From Cellulomonas hominis (lineage in GTDB: Bacteria > Actinomycetota > Actinomycetes > Actinomycetales > Cellulomonadaceae), in NCBI RefSeq assembly GCF_901521055.1, contig NZ_CABEGA010000062.1:1-64000 (forward strand): 64,000 bases of DNA, written 5' to 3'. The position numbers and the translations under genes were made by a program. Shown here piece by piece: positions 49,288 to 58,496 of the stretch (its first letter is position 1; every line of letters begins with the position of its first letter). The notes under the pieces are model-generated. The model was not told where the DNA came from. It saw nothing but the letters and a program-made list of their open reading frames with translations, and ran no database searches.

Positions 49288-50304
49288 ATGACATCGACGA
49301 GCGCCGTGGGTCCCGCCGGACCGCCCGCCGGGGCCCGTGCGCCGGAGCCGGAGCCGACCGTCACGACGCAGGACGCCGGGCCGCTGCGCTCGGTCGTCGT
49401 GTACAACCCGGTACGCGTCACCGACCTGGACGACCGGCGGGCGGCCGTCGAGGCGGCGCTCACGGCCGCCGGCTGGCCGCTGCCGGAGTGGGTCGAGACC
49501 ACCCAGGACGACCCCGGCGCCGGTCAGGCGCGGCAGGCCGTCGAGGACGGGGCGCAGGTCGTGTTCGTCTGCGGCGGCGACGGGACGGTCCGGTCGTGCG
49601 TCGAGGGCCTCGCCGGCACCGACGCCGCCCTCGCCGTGCTGCCCGCCGGCACGGGCAACCTGCTCGCCGCGAACCTCGGGGTCCCCGACGACGCGGGCGC
49701 CGCGGTGCGCCTCGCGACCGAGATGGGGCGCCGCCGCATCGACGTCGGCGAGGTCGACGGCCGGGCGTTCGTCGTCATGGCGGGCATGGGCTTCGACGCG
49801 GCGCTGCTGGACGACGCCTCGACGACCCTCAAGGCGAAGGTCGGCCCGATCGCGTACGTCCTCTCGGCGCTGCGCCACCTGCGGGACCGCCGGATGCACG
49901 TCGAGGTGTACCTGGACGACCGTCCGCCGCTGCGCCGCCGCGCGCGCTCGATCCTCATCGGCAACGTCGGCCGCCTGCAGGGCGGGGTCCGGCTGCTCGC
50001 CGACGCCGAGCCGGACAACGGCCAGATGGACGTCGCCGTCCTCGCGCCCCGCTCGCTGCGGCACTGGGTGCAGACGTCCTGGACGGTGCTGCTGCGCCGT
50101 CGGGACATCGCCCACATGGACGTGCTGCGCGCCAGCCACATCCGGGTCGTCAGCACCCGGGAGGAGGCGCGCCAGCTCGACGGCGACGTCATCGACCCCG
50201 GTCGTTCGCTGACGGTGACGGTCCGGCCGGCGGCGCTCGAGCTCTGCGTGCCCCAGCCGGAGCGCAGCCCCGACCTGGCGGAGGGCTCCGGCCGCCTGAC
50301 CTGA
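49288..50304 (+). CDS. Diacylglycerol/lipid kinase family protein
   Basis: Enzyme of 338 aa. A Pro/Ala-rich 30-residue N-terminus precedes the catalytic domain: VVVYNPVRV, VVFVCGGDGTVRSCVEGLAG (GGDGT nucleotide motif), LAVLPAGTGNLLAANLGVPD and MGFDAALLDDAST. The C-terminal beta-sandwich contains LIGNVGRLQGG and DNGQMDVAVL. Phosphorylates a lipid such as diacylglycerol or sphingoid base at the membrane. ATG 49288 has a GGAGGAG leader. Confidence 0.93.
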   Translation: MTSTSAVGPAGPPAGARAPEPEPTVTTQDAGPLRSVVVYNPVRVTDLDDRRAAVEAALTAAGWPLPEWVETTQDDPGAGQARQAVEDGAQVVFVCGGDGTVRSCVEGLAGTDAALAVLPAGTGNLLAANLGVPDDAGAAVRLATEMGRRRIDVGEVDGRAFVVMAGMGFDAALLDDASTTLKAKVGPIAYVLSALRHLRDRRMHVEVYLDDRPPLRRRARSILIGNVGRLQGGVRLLADAEPDNGQMDVAVLAPRSLRHWVQTSWTVLLRRRDIAHMDVLRASHIRVVSTREEARQLDGDVIDPGRSLTVTVRPAALELCVPQPERSPDLAEGSGRLT

Positions 50305-50318
50305 CGCGCCCGGCGGCG

Positions 50319-51029
50319 TCAGGACGGGCGCGGGGCGCCGCCGAGCAGGATGTCCCGGGCCTCCTCCGCGGCGCGCAGGATGCTCGCGCTGACGAAGTCC
50401 ATGAACCGGGCCATGTTCTCGAGCCGGTCGCCGGCGGGCGTGTCCCGGCCCAGCAGCTGCACGCCCTGCCGGGCCGTCTCGGCGAGCTCGGCGTTGTTCC
50501 GGACGGTGGCGATCATCGACTGGTACCAGACGTCGCCGTCCGCGACGTAGCGCTCCCGCCGCCCCTCCCCCTTCTCGCGGGCGACGAGGCCGTGCACCTC
50601 GAGCACCGCGATCGCCTTGGAGATGGACGACGGGCTGACCCCCAGGCGCCGGGACAGCTCCGCGGCGGTGAGGCTGCCCGCGTTGGTCGTGTAGAGGCAG
50701 GTCAGCACCCCGGCGGCCGTGCGCGGCATGCCCGACTGCATCATCAGCGTCGTGAACGTCTCCTCGTACTCGCGCAGGGCCTCGACCTCGGGCGCGGGGG
50801 CGTGCGACCGGGGCGGCACCGTGGCGCCCCGGCGGTGGGCGCGGCGCTCGGTCGCGCGGTGGGCGAGGTCGGCGCGGTAGGCGCCGGGGCCGCCGTTGCG
50901 CGTCACCTCCCGCGTCACGGTGGACGTGGGCCGGCCCAGGCGGCGCGCGATCTCCGCGTACGCCACGTCGTCGGCCAGACCCAGGGCGATCTGCTGACGT
51001 TCCTGCTTCGTGAGCCTGCCTCCGGGCAC
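50319..51029 (-). CDS. Dual-HTH regulator: IS30-type HTH_38 fused to a MarR/GbsR-like domain
   Basis: Regulator of 236 aa. Residues 1-70 are an HTH_38 module (LTKQERQQIALGLADDVAYA, EIARRLGRPTSTVTREVTRN) of the kind at the N-terminus of IS30 transposases. Residues about 85-235 are a MarR/GbsR-like winged helix (VLTCLYTTNAGSLTAAELSR, RLGVSPSSISKAIAVLEVHG-LV). No transposase catalytic domain follows. GTG 51029 with CAGGAGGGG. It faces a DUF4097-DrrAB operon across a palindrome-rich promoter and probably represses it. Confidence 0.9.
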   Translation of the reverse strand: MPGGRLTKQERQQIALGLADDVAYAEIARRLGRPTSTVTREVTRNGGPGAYRADLAHRATERRAHRRGATVPPRSHAPAPEVEALREYEETFTTLMMQSGMPRTAAGVLTCLYTTNAGSLTAAELSRRLGVSPSSISKAIAVLEVHGLVAREKGEGRRERYVADGDVWYQSMIATVRNNAELAETARQGVQLLGRDTPAGDRLENMARFMDFVSASILRAAEEARDILLGGAPRPS

Positions 51030-51152
51030 GGTGCCCCTCCTGTCGTCGGGACGCCCACAGTAGCGTTCTCCGCACCCGGATGCAACGGGGTAGTGGCGGC
51101 GCTGTTGCGTTGTCGCTGAGCACAGCGCAACGATTCATGCCCGCTGACCTGC

Positions 51153-51177
51153 GTTGTTGTCGATCCAGTGCAACAAC
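51153..51177. promoter_or_regulatory. Inverted repeat GTTGTTG-N11-CAACAAC
   Basis: Perfect 7-bp arms (8 bp with the outer C/G). It lies directly upstream of the DUF4097 operon promoter; candidate binding site for the dual-HTH regulator. Confidence 0.7.
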
Positions 51178-51181
51178 GTCG

Positions 51182-51215
51182 TTGCCTCGGCGCGAAACGC
51201 TCCGTAGCGTTTCGC
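51182..51215 (+). promoter_or_regulatory. Promoter of the DUF4097-ABC operon with overlapping operator
   Basis: TTGCCT (51182-51187), 17-bp spacer, TAGCGT (51205-51210). The -10 lies inside a perfect palindrome, GCGAAACGCT-CCGT-AGCGTTTCGC (51192-51215). A CGAAACGC half-site follows at 51221-51228. Start codon at 51260. Confidence 0.8.
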
Positions 51216-51259
51216 TTGTCCGAAACGCCGCGAACCACGTCTCCGAGGAGCTGAGCCCG

Positions 51260-51919
51260 ATGCAGACCTTCCCCACCCCCCACCCGATCTCCGCGGTGGT
51301 CGACGTCCCCGCCGGCCGGGTCCGGCTCGTCGCCGCGGACCGGGCCGACACCACCGTCGAGGTCCGGCCCGGCGACGCCGCCCGGGGCCGGGACGTCAAG
51401 GCCGCGGAGCGCACCACCGTCGAGTTCCGCGACGGCGTCCTGCGCGTCGCCACGGCCGCCCGCACCGAGGTCTTCGGCCCGTCCGGGACCCTCGACGTGA
51501 CGATCCACCTGCCCGCCGGCTCCGCGGCCGAGGTCCTGGGCAGCGCCGGGACGGACGGCGTCGGGCGGCTCGGTGACGTCACCGTCCAGGGGTCGTCCGA
51601 CGGGATCCGGCTGGACGAGGCCGCCACCGTCCGGCTCTCCGCAGCCGCCGGTGACGTCGTCGTCGGCCGCCTCACCGGCCCCGGCGAGGTCAGCACCACG
51701 CAGGGCGACATCCGGGTCGCCGAGGCCCTGGGCGGCACGCTCGAGCTGCGGACGCAGCAGGGCGACATCACGGTGGGCGCCTCCGCGGGGGTCCCCGCCG
51801 CCCTGGACGCCGGCACCGGCCTCGGCCGCATCAGCAACGCCCTGCGGAACGACGGCACCCCCGTGCTCGACATCCGCGCCACCACCAGCCAGGGCGACAT
51901 CACCGCGCGCAGCCTCTGA
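51260..51919 (+). CDS. DUF4097 beta-helix-like protein
   Basis: Protein of 219 aa composed of short beta repeats: [40 protein letters not shown], then [20 protein letters not shown] and [28 protein letters not shown]. The repeated T-x-QGDI pattern is typical of DUF4097/DUF4098. No signal peptide, so it is probably cytosolic. First gene of an operon with an ABC transporter, 47 nt upstream of the ATPase gene. Function unknown; in this context it may sense the signal or hold the transporter complex. Confidence 0.88.
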   Translation: MQTFPTPHPISAVVDVPAGRVRLVAADRADTTVEVRPGDAARGRDVKAAERTTVEFRDGVLRVATAARTEVFGPSGTLDVTIHLPAGSAAEVLGSAGTDGVGRLGDVTVQGSSDGIRLDEAATVRLSAAAGDVVVGRLTGPGEVSTTQGDIRVAEALGGTLELRTQQGDITVGASAGVPAALDAGTGLGRISNALRNDGTPVLDIRATTSQGDITARSL

Positions 51920-51966
51920 GCCGCGCACCGGTCGGTCCGCCCGTCCCCCGCACCCAAGGAGCACCC

Positions 51967-52767
51967 ATGTCCGTCACCGCCCGTGGACCCGCCGTCGAGG
52001 TCACCGGTCTGCGCAAGTCCTACCGGTCGAGGTCCGGGGAGCAGCTCGTCCTCGACGGGCTCGACCTGGTCGTCCCCGCCGGTACCGTCACCGCCCTGCT
52101 GGGCCCGAACGGCGCCGGCAAGACCACCGCCGTCGGCGTCCTCACCACCCTCCTGCGTGCCGACGCCGGGACAGCCCGGGTGGCCGGTCACGACGTCGTC
52201 CGGGAGCCGGACGCCGTCCGCGCCGCCATCGGCGTCACCGGTCAGATCACCGCCGTCGACGACCTGCTCACCGGCGCCGAGAACCTGCGCCTCATGGCCG
52301 ACCTGCACCACCTCGGTCGGGCCGCCGGGCGCCGGCGGACGGCCGAGCTGCTCGAGCGCTTCGGCCTGACGGAGGCGGCGGGCAAGCCCGTCGCGACCTA
52401 CTCCGGTGGGATGCGGCGCAAGCTCGACCTGGCGATGACGCTCGTCGGTGCGCCGTCCGTCGTGTTCCTCGACGAGCCGACCACCGGTCTCGACCCCCGG
52501 AGCCGCCGCACCCTCTGGGACGAGGTGCGGGCGCTCGTCGCCGGGGGCACCACCATCCTGCTCACCACGCAGTACCTGGAGGAGGCCGACCAGCTCGCCG
52601 ACTCCGTGGCCGTGCTGACCGGCGGCCGCATCGTCGCGCAGGGCACGCCCGCCGAGCTCAAGCAGGTGCACGCCGCGGGCTCGCTCGACGACGTGTTCCT
52701 CGCGCTCACCGAGCCGCCCGCCGAGGCCGGCACCGACCCCACGACCGAGAAGGAGAACATCCGATGA
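51967..52767 (+). CDS. ABC transporter ATP-binding protein (DrrA-type)
   Basis: ATPase of 266 aa: [20 protein letters not shown] (Walker A), [18 protein letters not shown] (signature), [19 protein letters not shown] (Walker B and D-loop), [20 protein letters not shown] (H-loop reads Q, as in the DrrA group). The C-terminal [17 protein letters not shown] is the DrrA-type end. ATG 51967 with AAGGAG. Overlaps the permease (ATGA). With DrrB it likely exports a lipophilic drug or metabolite. Confidence 0.95.
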   Translation: MSVTARGPAVEVTGLRKSYRSRSGEQLVLDGLDLVVPAGTVTALLGPNGAGKTTAVGVLTTLLRADAGTARVAGHDVVREPDAVRAAIGVTGQITAVDDLLTGAENLRLMADLHHLGRAAGRRRTAELLERFGLTEAAGKPVATYSGGMRRKLDLAMTLVGAPSVVFLDEPTTGLDPRSRRTLWDEVRALVAGGTTILLTTQYLEEADQLADSVAVLTGGRIVAQGTPAELKQVHAAGSLDDVFLALTEPPAEAGTDPTTEKENIR

Positions 52768-53561
52768 CGACCGTCGCCGACGTCGTCACCATGGTGCGCC
52801 GCAGCCTGCTGCGGGCCGTGCGCTACCCGGGGCTGACGGTGTTCCTCGTCGTCGGGCCCCTCGTGATGCTGCTGCTGTTCGTCTTCGTGTTCGGCGGCGC
52901 GTTCGGTGCGGGCGTGGCCGCCGGCGTCACGCCCGGGGCCGAGGGCCGCGCTGCCTACCTCGACTACATCACGCCCACTCTGCTGGTGATCACGGTGGTC
53001 GGCGGCGCGACGTCGGTGGCCACCAGCGCCGCCATGGACGCCGCCGGCGGGATCATGGCGCGGTTCAGGACCATGGCCATCGCTCCCGGGTCCGTGCTCT
53101 CCGGTCAGGTGATCGGCTTCCTGCTGCAGGCTCTGGCCGCGCTGGTGCTCGTGCTGGGCGCCGCCCTCGCCATCGGCTACCGGCCCGAGGCCGACGCGCT
53201 CGACTGGCTCGCGCTGCTCGGGCTGTTCGTCCTGCTCGGGCTCGCGCTGAACTGGCTGTGCGTCGCCATGGGCCTCAACGCGCAGAGCGTCGAGACCGCG
53301 AGCAACCTGCCGCTGGTGCTCCTGCTCCTGCCGTTCCTGGGCAGCGGGTTCGTGCCGGTCGACACCATGCCGTCGGCCGTCCGGTGGTTCGCCGAGCACC
53401 AGCCGTTCACGCCGATCATCGAGACCACGCGTGGCCTGCTCGCGGGCGGCGAGGGGCTCGAGGGATCGGTCGCCGTGCAGGCCGTGGCGTGGTGCCTGGT
53501 GCTCGGGGTCGCCGGCTACGCGTGGGCCCGGTCGCTGTACCGCCGGGAGCGCCGGGTCTGA
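52764..53561 (+). CDS. ABC-2 type permease (DrrB-type)
   Basis: Membrane protein of 265 aa with six hydrophobic segments: [60 protein letters not shown] (the conserved R-x-M-x-x-x-P loop), [34 protein letters not shown], and [18 protein letters not shown] followed by [18 protein letters not shown]. Partner of the ATPase just upstream; their start/stop overlap gives coupled synthesis. Exports a drug-like or lipid substrate. Confidence 0.94.
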   Translation: MTTVADVVTMVRRSLLRAVRYPGLTVFLVVGPLVMLLLFVFVFGGAFGAGVAAGVTPGAEGRAAYLDYITPTLLVITVVGGATSVATSAAMDAAGGIMARFRTMAIAPGSVLSGQVIGFLLQALAALVLVLGAALAIGYRPEADALDWLALLGLFVLLGLALNWLCVAMGLNAQSVETASNLPLVLLLLPFLGSGFVPVDTMPSAVRWFAEHQPFTPIIETTRGLLAGGEGLEGSVAVQAVAWCLVLGVAGYAWARSLYRRERRV

Positions 53562-53565
53562 GGCG

Positions 53566-54576
53566 TCACGCGCCCGGCGCCCGCATGACCGGCCAGGCGC
53601 CGTCCGAGGTGTTGCCGAGGACGGTGACGGTCACGCCGGTGCGGGGGTCGTGCCGGGTGCGGGCGGAGATGCCGGCGTCGTAGCCCTCGAGGACCACGTC
53701 GGCGGAGCGGTCGGTGGACGCGTCGCCGAGCCAGAACCCCCGCCCGTACCGGCGCCCGTCCTCCAGCCGCGTGACCGGCTCGGTGAGGTACGCCACCGTC
53801 TCCGCCACCACGATCCGCCCCGCCGTGAGCGCCCGCCAGAACGCGGCCAGGTCGGCGGCGGTGGTCACGAGGCCCCCGTCACCGGTGCCCCGGACCGGCA
53901 GGTGCAGCGCGTTGGTGCGGGGGCCCTCGTCGTGCAGGTAGTGGACCGCGAGGTCCTCGGCCGGCTCGTCGGTGCGGGGGAACCCGGTGCGGGACATGCC
54001 GGCCGGCGTGAGCACGCGCTCGGCCACCAGGTCGGGGAACGGGACGCCGGCCACCCGCTGCGCGACGAGCGCCAGGACGACGAACCCGCTGTTGTTGTAG
54101 GCGAACGTCGTCCCGGGCTCCGAGACCTGCGGGTGCCCGTCGAGCATCGGCAGGTACGCCTCGGTGTCGTCCAGGACGTGCGGCGGCAGGGTCAGCACGT
54201 AGTCCGTGATGTCACCGTCCGCCTCCTCGTCCAGGTAGTCGCCGATGCCGGACGTGTGGCTGATCAGCTGCCCGACGGTCACCCGGTCGTCCACGAGCGG
54301 CAGGTCGCTCCCGAGGACCGGCCGCACGGGGTCGTCCCAGGCCAGCCGGCCCTCGTCGACCAGCGAGGCCGCCGCCAGGCCGGTGAAGCCCTTCGCGATG
54401 CTCGCGACCCCGAACCGGTGCTCGACGGAGGCCGGGAGGCGACGTGCCCGGTCCGACCAGCCGTACGCGCGGGCGAACAGGACCTCCTCGCCCCGGCTGA
54501 CGTGCACGACGCCGCTGAACCCGGTCGCGACGGCGCGGGCGTCCAGGGTCGGGCCGAGGTCCTCGGGGCTGCTCAT
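53566..54576 (-). CDS. Serine hydrolase of the beta-lactamase/DD-peptidase (class C-like) family
   Basis: Enzyme of 336 aa with SxxK (GVASIAKGFTGLA), YxN (FAYNNSGFVVLALVAQRV) and a conserved RVTVGQLISHTSGIGDYL segment. HxGG-like motif near the C-terminus appears as GGLVTTAADLAAFWRALTAG. No signal peptide, so it is likely cytosolic; esterase activity is as likely as beta-lactamase. TACGGT on the gene strand (54583-54588) ends 6 nt before ATG 54576. It is convergent with the ABC permease (4-nt gap). Confidence 0.9.
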   Translation of the reverse strand: MSSPEDLGPTLDARAVATGFSGVVHVSRGEEVLFARAYGWSDRARRLPASVEHRFGVASIAKGFTGLAAASLVDEGRLAWDDPVRPVLGSDLPLVDDRVTVGQLISHTSGIGDYLDEEADGDITDYVLTLPPHVLDDTEAYLPMLDGHPQVSEPGTTFAYNNSGFVVLALVAQRVAGVPFPDLVAERVLTPAGMSRTGFPRTDEPAEDLAVHYLHDEGPRTNALHLPVRGTGDGGLVTTAADLAAFWRALTAGRIVVAETVAYLTEPVTRLEDGRRYGRGFWLGDASTDRSADVVLEGYDAGISARTRHDPRTGVTVTVLGNTSDGAWPVMRAPGA

Positions 54577-54786
54577 CCCGCGACCGTAGTGAGCCCGGCG
54601 CCGCGGACGCCATCGCATTGCCGCCGCGCGGGGCGGTTGCGGCACCGTGCGTGGTGTCCACCGCGGCGCCGCGGGTCCAGGGATGTGTCTTCCCCGGACC
54701 GTGACCACCGTGTACGCGGCAGTCACGGTCGCGAGAAGGGTGCGGGACTCCGAGCCCGAGACACCGCGGACACCCGGGGGTCCGCG
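54577..54786. other. Intergenic region
   Basis: 210 bp. It holds the leaderless promoter of the serine hydrolase at one end and the 3' side of the neighbouring gene at the other. I see no gene or clear terminator in it. Confidence 0.5.
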
Positions 54787-55320
54787 TCAGTGCATGACGA
54801 CGGCGATCGCCGACCGCGACCCGGCCACCACCTCGAACGACCATGCGCTCGCGGCCTGGACCGTCGGCAGCACCGTCACCGCGGGCTCGACGGCCGCACC
54901 CGACGCGTCGGCGCACGCGGCGGTGCCCTCCTCGACGGTCTCGTCGTCCACGCGCACGACCACCTGCGCGGGTCGCCCGCCCAGCGACACGCAGACGACC
55001 GTGAGGTCCAGGACGCCGGAGGCCGGGACCGTGCCCGACGAGCCCGACATCGCACCGGCGGCCTCCAGGACGCCGCCCCCGAAGTACGTCCCGCCCTCCG
55101 GTCCGGAGCCCGCGAGGTCCCGCGCGGCGCTGGACACCGCCGGCTCCGCCGCGTCCACGTCCGCGTCGGTCCCGCCGGCGGCCCGGACGCCGAGCCCGAC
55201 CAGGACGACGAGCACGGGCACGCCGACGGCCAGGGCCGCGAGCCGCCCACGCCGCCGACGCCGCGGGCGCCGGTCCGGGCCGTCGCGCGGCTCGGTGTCC
55301 ACGATGTCGAAGGTCGCCAC
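54787..55320 (-). CDS. Hypothetical membrane-anchored protein
   Basis: Protein of 177 aa with a basic N-terminus (RRPRRRRRGRLAALAVGVPV), one hydrophobic helix (LAVGVPVLVVLVGLGVRAAG) and an extracytoplasmic domain with two cysteines (VCVSLGGRP, TAACADASG) and beta-type strands (VLDLTVVCVSLGGRPAQVVV). GTG 55320 is the first sensible start. No family recognised. Its neighbour is an XRE/MmyB regulator on the same strand; any link is unproven. Confidence 0.7.
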   Translation of the reverse strand: MATFDIVDTEPRDGPDRRPRRRRRGRLAALAVGVPVLVVLVGLGVRAAGGTDADVDAAEPAVSSAARDLAGSGPEGGTYFGGGVLEAAGAMSGSSGTVPASGVLDLTVVCVSLGGRPAQVVVRVDDETVEEGTAACADASGAAVEPAVTVLPTVQAASAWSFEVVAGSRSAIAVVMH

Positions 55321-55397
55321 GGCGGCAGCCTCGCACGACGGCACCCGCCCCGTCCGGCGAACCGAGTCAGGGGTCCGACGGCGCCTCGACGACCGGC

Positions 55398-56279
55398 TCA
55401 GGCGAGGCCGTCGACCGCCGCCTGCTCGGTGCGCCGCGTCGCCGCCCAGCTGGCGAGCATCTTCAGCCCGTCGTCGGCGGGCGACCCCGGCTCGGCGCTG
55501 TAGGCCAGGACGGTCAGGCCGCTGTCGGCTGCCAGGTCCAGCGACTCGAACGCGAGGTCGAGCCGCCCGACCACGGGGTGCACGAACGTCTTGACCCCGG
55601 TGTCGTGGTGCTTGACGTCGTGCGACGCCCACAGCCGGCGGAACTCCTCGCTGCGGGTCGACAGCTCGCCCACCAGCGCGGTCAGGTCCCTGTCGTACGG
55701 GTCCCGCCCCGCCTCGGCCCGCAGGATCGCGACGGTGTCGTAGGCCGCCCGGTCCCAGTCGCCCCAGAAGCGACGCGCGGCGGGGTTGAGGAAGTTGAAC
55801 CGCGCGTGGTTCACGGGTCGCGACGGGTCCGCGTACAGCTCCGAGTACAGCGCCTCCCCCAGCGCGTTCGCACCGAGGACGTCCAGGCGGCCGTTGCGGA
55901 CGAACGCCGGCGTGCCGTGCATCGAGTCGAGGATGCGCTGCACCACGGGGCGGACCGTGCTCGCCGGGCGGCGACGGGCGCGGCCGTGGCGTGCCGGACC
56001 GGCGGCGCGCGCGAGGTGCTCCAGGTGCTCGCGCTCCGCGTCGTCGAGCTGCAGGGCCCGCGACAGCGCGTCGAGCACCTGGTCGGAGACGCCGGCGAGG
56101 TTCCCGCGCTCCAGCCGCGTGTAGTAGTCGACGGACACGCCGGCCAGCATCGCGACCTCCTCGCGCCGCAGCCCGGGGACGCGGCGCAGGCCGCCGTACA
56201 CCCGGAGCCCCGCCTGCTCGGGGGTGACCCGCGCCCGACGCGAGGCCAGGAAGTCGCGCACCTCGCTCCTGCTGTCCAT
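55398..56279 (-). CDS. XRE-family regulator with MmyB-like ligand domain
   Basis: Regulator of 293 aa, second in this window. HTH_3: GGLRRVPGLRREEVAMLAGV, SVDYYTRLERGNLAGVSDQV. Ligand domain: NARFNFLNPAARRFWGDWDR-like block (positions about 165-185, with FWGDWDRAAYDTVAILRAEA), FRRLWASHDVKHHDTGVKTF, VHPVVGRLDLAFESLDL. TACCGT on the gene strand (56287-56292) ends 7 nt before ATG 56279. Target genes not clear; no SDR lies next to it. Confidence 0.92.
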   Translation of the reverse strand: MDSRSEVRDFLASRRARVTPEQAGLRVYGGLRRVPGLRREEVAMLAGVSVDYYTRLERGNLAGVSDQVLDALSRALQLDDAEREHLEHLARAAGPARHGRARRRPASTVRPVVQRILDSMHGTPAFVRNGRLDVLGANALGEALYSELYADPSRPVNHARFNFLNPAARRFWGDWDRAAYDTVAILRAEAGRDPYDRDLTALVGELSTRSEEFRRLWASHDVKHHDTGVKTFVHPVVGRLDLAFESLDLAADSGLTVLAYSAEPGSPADDGLKMLASWAATRRTEQAAVDGLA

Positions 56280-56353
56280 GCCTCCGACGGTAGGCGCCGC
56301 CCGCGACGGGTGACAGGTACTGCCATGACCCGGCACGGCGGGCCCCGGCGACC

Positions 56354-56554
56354 TCAGCGGCCGGCGACGAGGACCACGACGGCGACCAGGACGAGGAACG
56401 GGACGATCGTCAGCAGCGCACCCGCCGACGCCGGCGTCCGCCGGGGGCCGTCCCGGAAGGACGCGCCCAGCGGGTTGCCGTTCACGCCGGGGCGCTCACC
56501 CGGCAGCCTCCGGTCGGTCCCGTCGACCGGTTCGGTCCGCTCGTCCTCGGTCAT
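56354..56554 (-). CDS. Small single-pass membrane protein
   Basis: Protein of 66 aa. Residues 1-43 are hydrophilic ([20 protein letters not shown]), and the C-terminus is one hydrophobic helix ([20 protein letters not shown]). ATG 56554 has a G-rich leader. Likely a tail-anchored inner membrane protein. No family recognised. Confidence 0.6.
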   Translation of the reverse strand: MTEDERTEPVDGTDRRLPGERPGVNGNPLGASFRDGPRRTPASAGALLTIVPFLVLVAVVVLVAGR

Positions 56555-56653
56555 CGTGCCGCCCCCCTGCCTGCGGCACCCCGCGGCGCCGTCCCTGGTG
56601 CCGCACAGGCTGCCCTGCCGGGGACGGCCCCGTCCAGGGGTGCTCACCACCGG

Positions 56654-56899
56654 TCAGGCGGGCGGGACCGACGCGTGCGCCCAGGCGACGGCGTCCGCGC
56701 GGGTCGAGACGCCGATCTTGCGGTAGATCGACCGGACCTGGGACTTCACGGTGTTGCGCGAGACGTACAGGCGGCGCGCGACCTGCTCCAGCGTCGCGTC
56801 GTCGGCCAGCTCGGCCAGCACCACGCGCTCGCGCACGGTCAGCGTCCCGCCCTCGGCGGCGGTCGAGGGGGCGGGCGGGGTCAGATCCAGCGTCGTCAC
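56654..56899 (-). CDS. Stand-alone LuxR-type HTH protein
   Basis: Protein of 81 aa that is only the LuxR/GerE DNA-binding helix-turn-helix: [53 protein letters not shown]. There is no receiver or ligand domain. GTG 56899 start. Such proteins can act as co-regulators or sit at the end of a lost larger gene. Adjacent genes (malate dehydrogenase, small membrane protein) show no obvious functional link. Confidence 0.85.
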   Translation of the reverse strand: MTTLDLTPPAPSTAAEGGTLTVRERVVLAELADDATLEQVARRLYVSRNTVKSQVRSIYRKIGVSTRADAVAWAHASVPPA

Positions 56900-57078
56900 G
56901 GTGCGTCCTCAGGTGGCTGCCGCGGGCCCCGGTGGACCGCACGCCCTTCGTTCGGAGCCGGGGACCCCGCGGATGGGTCGGCGACCGACGCGCCACGCGC
57001 CCGCGCCGGGGCGCGCGTCCGGCGGCGCTGGGTTTCAATGAGCCCGACCGACGCGCCGCCGCCGCTGGAGGACTCTCG

Positions 57079-58065
57079 ATGACGAAGCCCCACGTCACGC
57101 TCGCGCTGTCGGGGGCCGCCGGCCAGATCGGCTACGCCCTGCTGTTCCGCGTCGCGAGCGGGGAGCTGTTCGGGCCGGACACCCCGGTGCGGGTCCGGAT
57201 GCTGGAGCACCCGCACGCGCTGGCCGCGGCGGAGGGCGTGGCCCTGGAGCTGCAGGACGCGGCGTCGCCGCTGCTGGCCGACGTCGACGTCACCGCCGAC
57301 CCCCGCGTGGCGTTCGACGGGGCGGACGTCGCGATCCTCGTCGGGGCACGACCCCGGACCGCCGGGATGGAGCGCGCGGACCTGCTGGAGGCCAACGCCG
57401 GCATCTTCGGGCCGCAGGGCGCGGCGCTGAACGACGTCGCCGGCTCCGACATCCGGGTGCTCGTGGTCGGCAACCCCGCGAACACCAACACGATGATCGC
57501 CGCGGCGCACGCCCCCGACGTCCCCCGCGACCGGTTCACGGCCCTGACCCGGCTGGACCACAACCGTGCGGTCGCCCAGGTGGCGCTGCGGGCAGGCTGC
57601 GGCGTCGCCGACGTCGCGCGCGTGAGCATCTGGGGGAACCACTCCCCCACGCAGTACCCCGACCTGCGGCACGCCGTGGTCGCCGGCCGGCCGGCGCTGG
57701 AGGTCGTCGACCGCACCTGGGCGGAGGGCGACTTCATCGACACCGTCGCGCAGCGCGGCCGGGCGATCATCGCGGCGCGCGGGGCCTCGTCCGTCGCGTC
57801 CACCGCCACCGCGATCATCCAGCACAGCCGCCTGCGCCGGTACGGCGTCCCCGACGGCGACTGGAGCTCCGCCGGCCTCGTGTCCGACGGGTCGTACGGC
57901 GTCCCCGAGGGCCTGGTGTGCTCCTTCCCCGTGACGTCCGTCGACGGGACGTGGCAGATCGTGCAGGGCCTGGACGTCGACGCGTTCTCCCGCGCGCGCA
58001 TCGACGCGTCGGTGGCGGAGCTGGTCGCCGAGCGGGACGCGGCCCGGGCGCTCGGGCACCTGTGA
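57079..58065 (+). CDS. mdh: Malate dehydrogenase
   Basis: NAD-dependent enzyme of 328 aa that interconverts malate and oxaloacetate in the TCA cycle. [20 protein letters not shown] (Rossmann motif), [26 protein letters not shown] and the catalytic His in [16 protein letters not shown] place it in the cytosolic-type MDH group usual in actinobacteria. ATG 57079 follows GGAGGAC. Length is normal. Housekeeping gene set among accessory genes. Confidence 0.96.
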   Translation: MTKPHVTLALSGAAGQIGYALLFRVASGELFGPDTPVRVRMLEHPHALAAAEGVALELQDAASPLLADVDVTADPRVAFDGADVAILVGARPRTAGMERADLLEANAGIFGPQGAALNDVAGSDIRVLVVGNPANTNTMIAAAHAPDVPRDRFTALTRLDHNRAVAQVALRAGCGVADVARVSIWGNHSPTQYPDLRHAVVAGRPALEVVDRTWAEGDFIDTVAQRGRAIIAARGASSVASTATAIIQHSRLRRYGVPDGDWSSAGLVSDGSYGVPEGLVCSFPVTSVDGTWQIVQGLDVDAFSRARIDASVAELVAERDAARALGHL

Positions 58066-58083
58066 CGGGTGCAGGATCGGGCC

Positions 58084-58488
58084 ATGACACGCGTCGCGAT
58101 CGATGCCGCCACCGCGATCCGTCTGGTCCGGGAGGGCGTCGTCGTGCCGCCCGGGCACCAGCTCGTCGCGCCGACCCTGCTCCGTTCCCAGGTGCTGTCG
58201 TCGCTCTACCGGGACGTCCGGCGCGGTGTGCTCGGCGCGGACGAGGCCCGGACCCTGCTGGACGGCGTCACGACGACGAAGATCCGGCTGCTCGGCGACC
58301 GGGTGTCGCGGGCGGTCGCGTGGCAGGTCGCCGCGCAGCTCGGCTGGGACGACACCGCGGACGCCGAGTACGTCGCCGTCGCGAAGCTGCAGGCCGACGT
58401 TCTCGTCACCGCGGACGAGGCGCTGGCGCGGCAGGTCGCGGACATCGTGCCGACGGCGCCGTTCGCGCTGCTGACCTCGCTCGTCTGA
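58084..58488 (+). CDS. Orphan PIN-domain protein (VapC-like)
   Basis: Protein of 134 aa that resembles PIN ribonucleases: VAIDAATAIRLV (first acidic residue), VAPTLLRSQVLSSLYRDVRR, DTADAEYVAVAKLQADVLVT (central acidic residues) and ADEALARQVADIVP. The usual start VIDASV is altered to AIDAAT. No VapB-like antitoxin gene lies upstream; malate dehydrogenase ends 18 nt before it. ATG 58084 is used; an in-frame start at 58069 would add five residues. Activity and function not proven. Confidence 0.75.
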   Translation: MTRVAIDAATAIRLVREGVVVPPGHQLVAPTLLRSQVLSSLYRDVRRGVLGADEARTLLDGVTTTKIRLLGDRVSRAVAWQVAAQLGWDDTADAEYVAVAKLQADVLVTADEALARQVADIVPTAPFALLTSLV

Positions 58489-58496
58489 GCCGGCGC

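Noticed and set aside
50319-51029. IS30 transposase
   Set aside because: HTH_38 is present but the rest is a MarR/GbsR-like domain without a DDE motif; no inverted terminal repeats seen.
48799-52671. 1290-aa ORF on the minus strand
   Set aside because: Covers YdeI, lipid kinase and ABC genes in the wrong frame; Arg/Gly/His-rich with no domain. High GC makes long false ORFs common.
53566-54576. Secreted beta-lactamase
   Set aside because: SxxK and YxN are present, but there is no signal peptide, so antibiotic hydrolysis is not supported.
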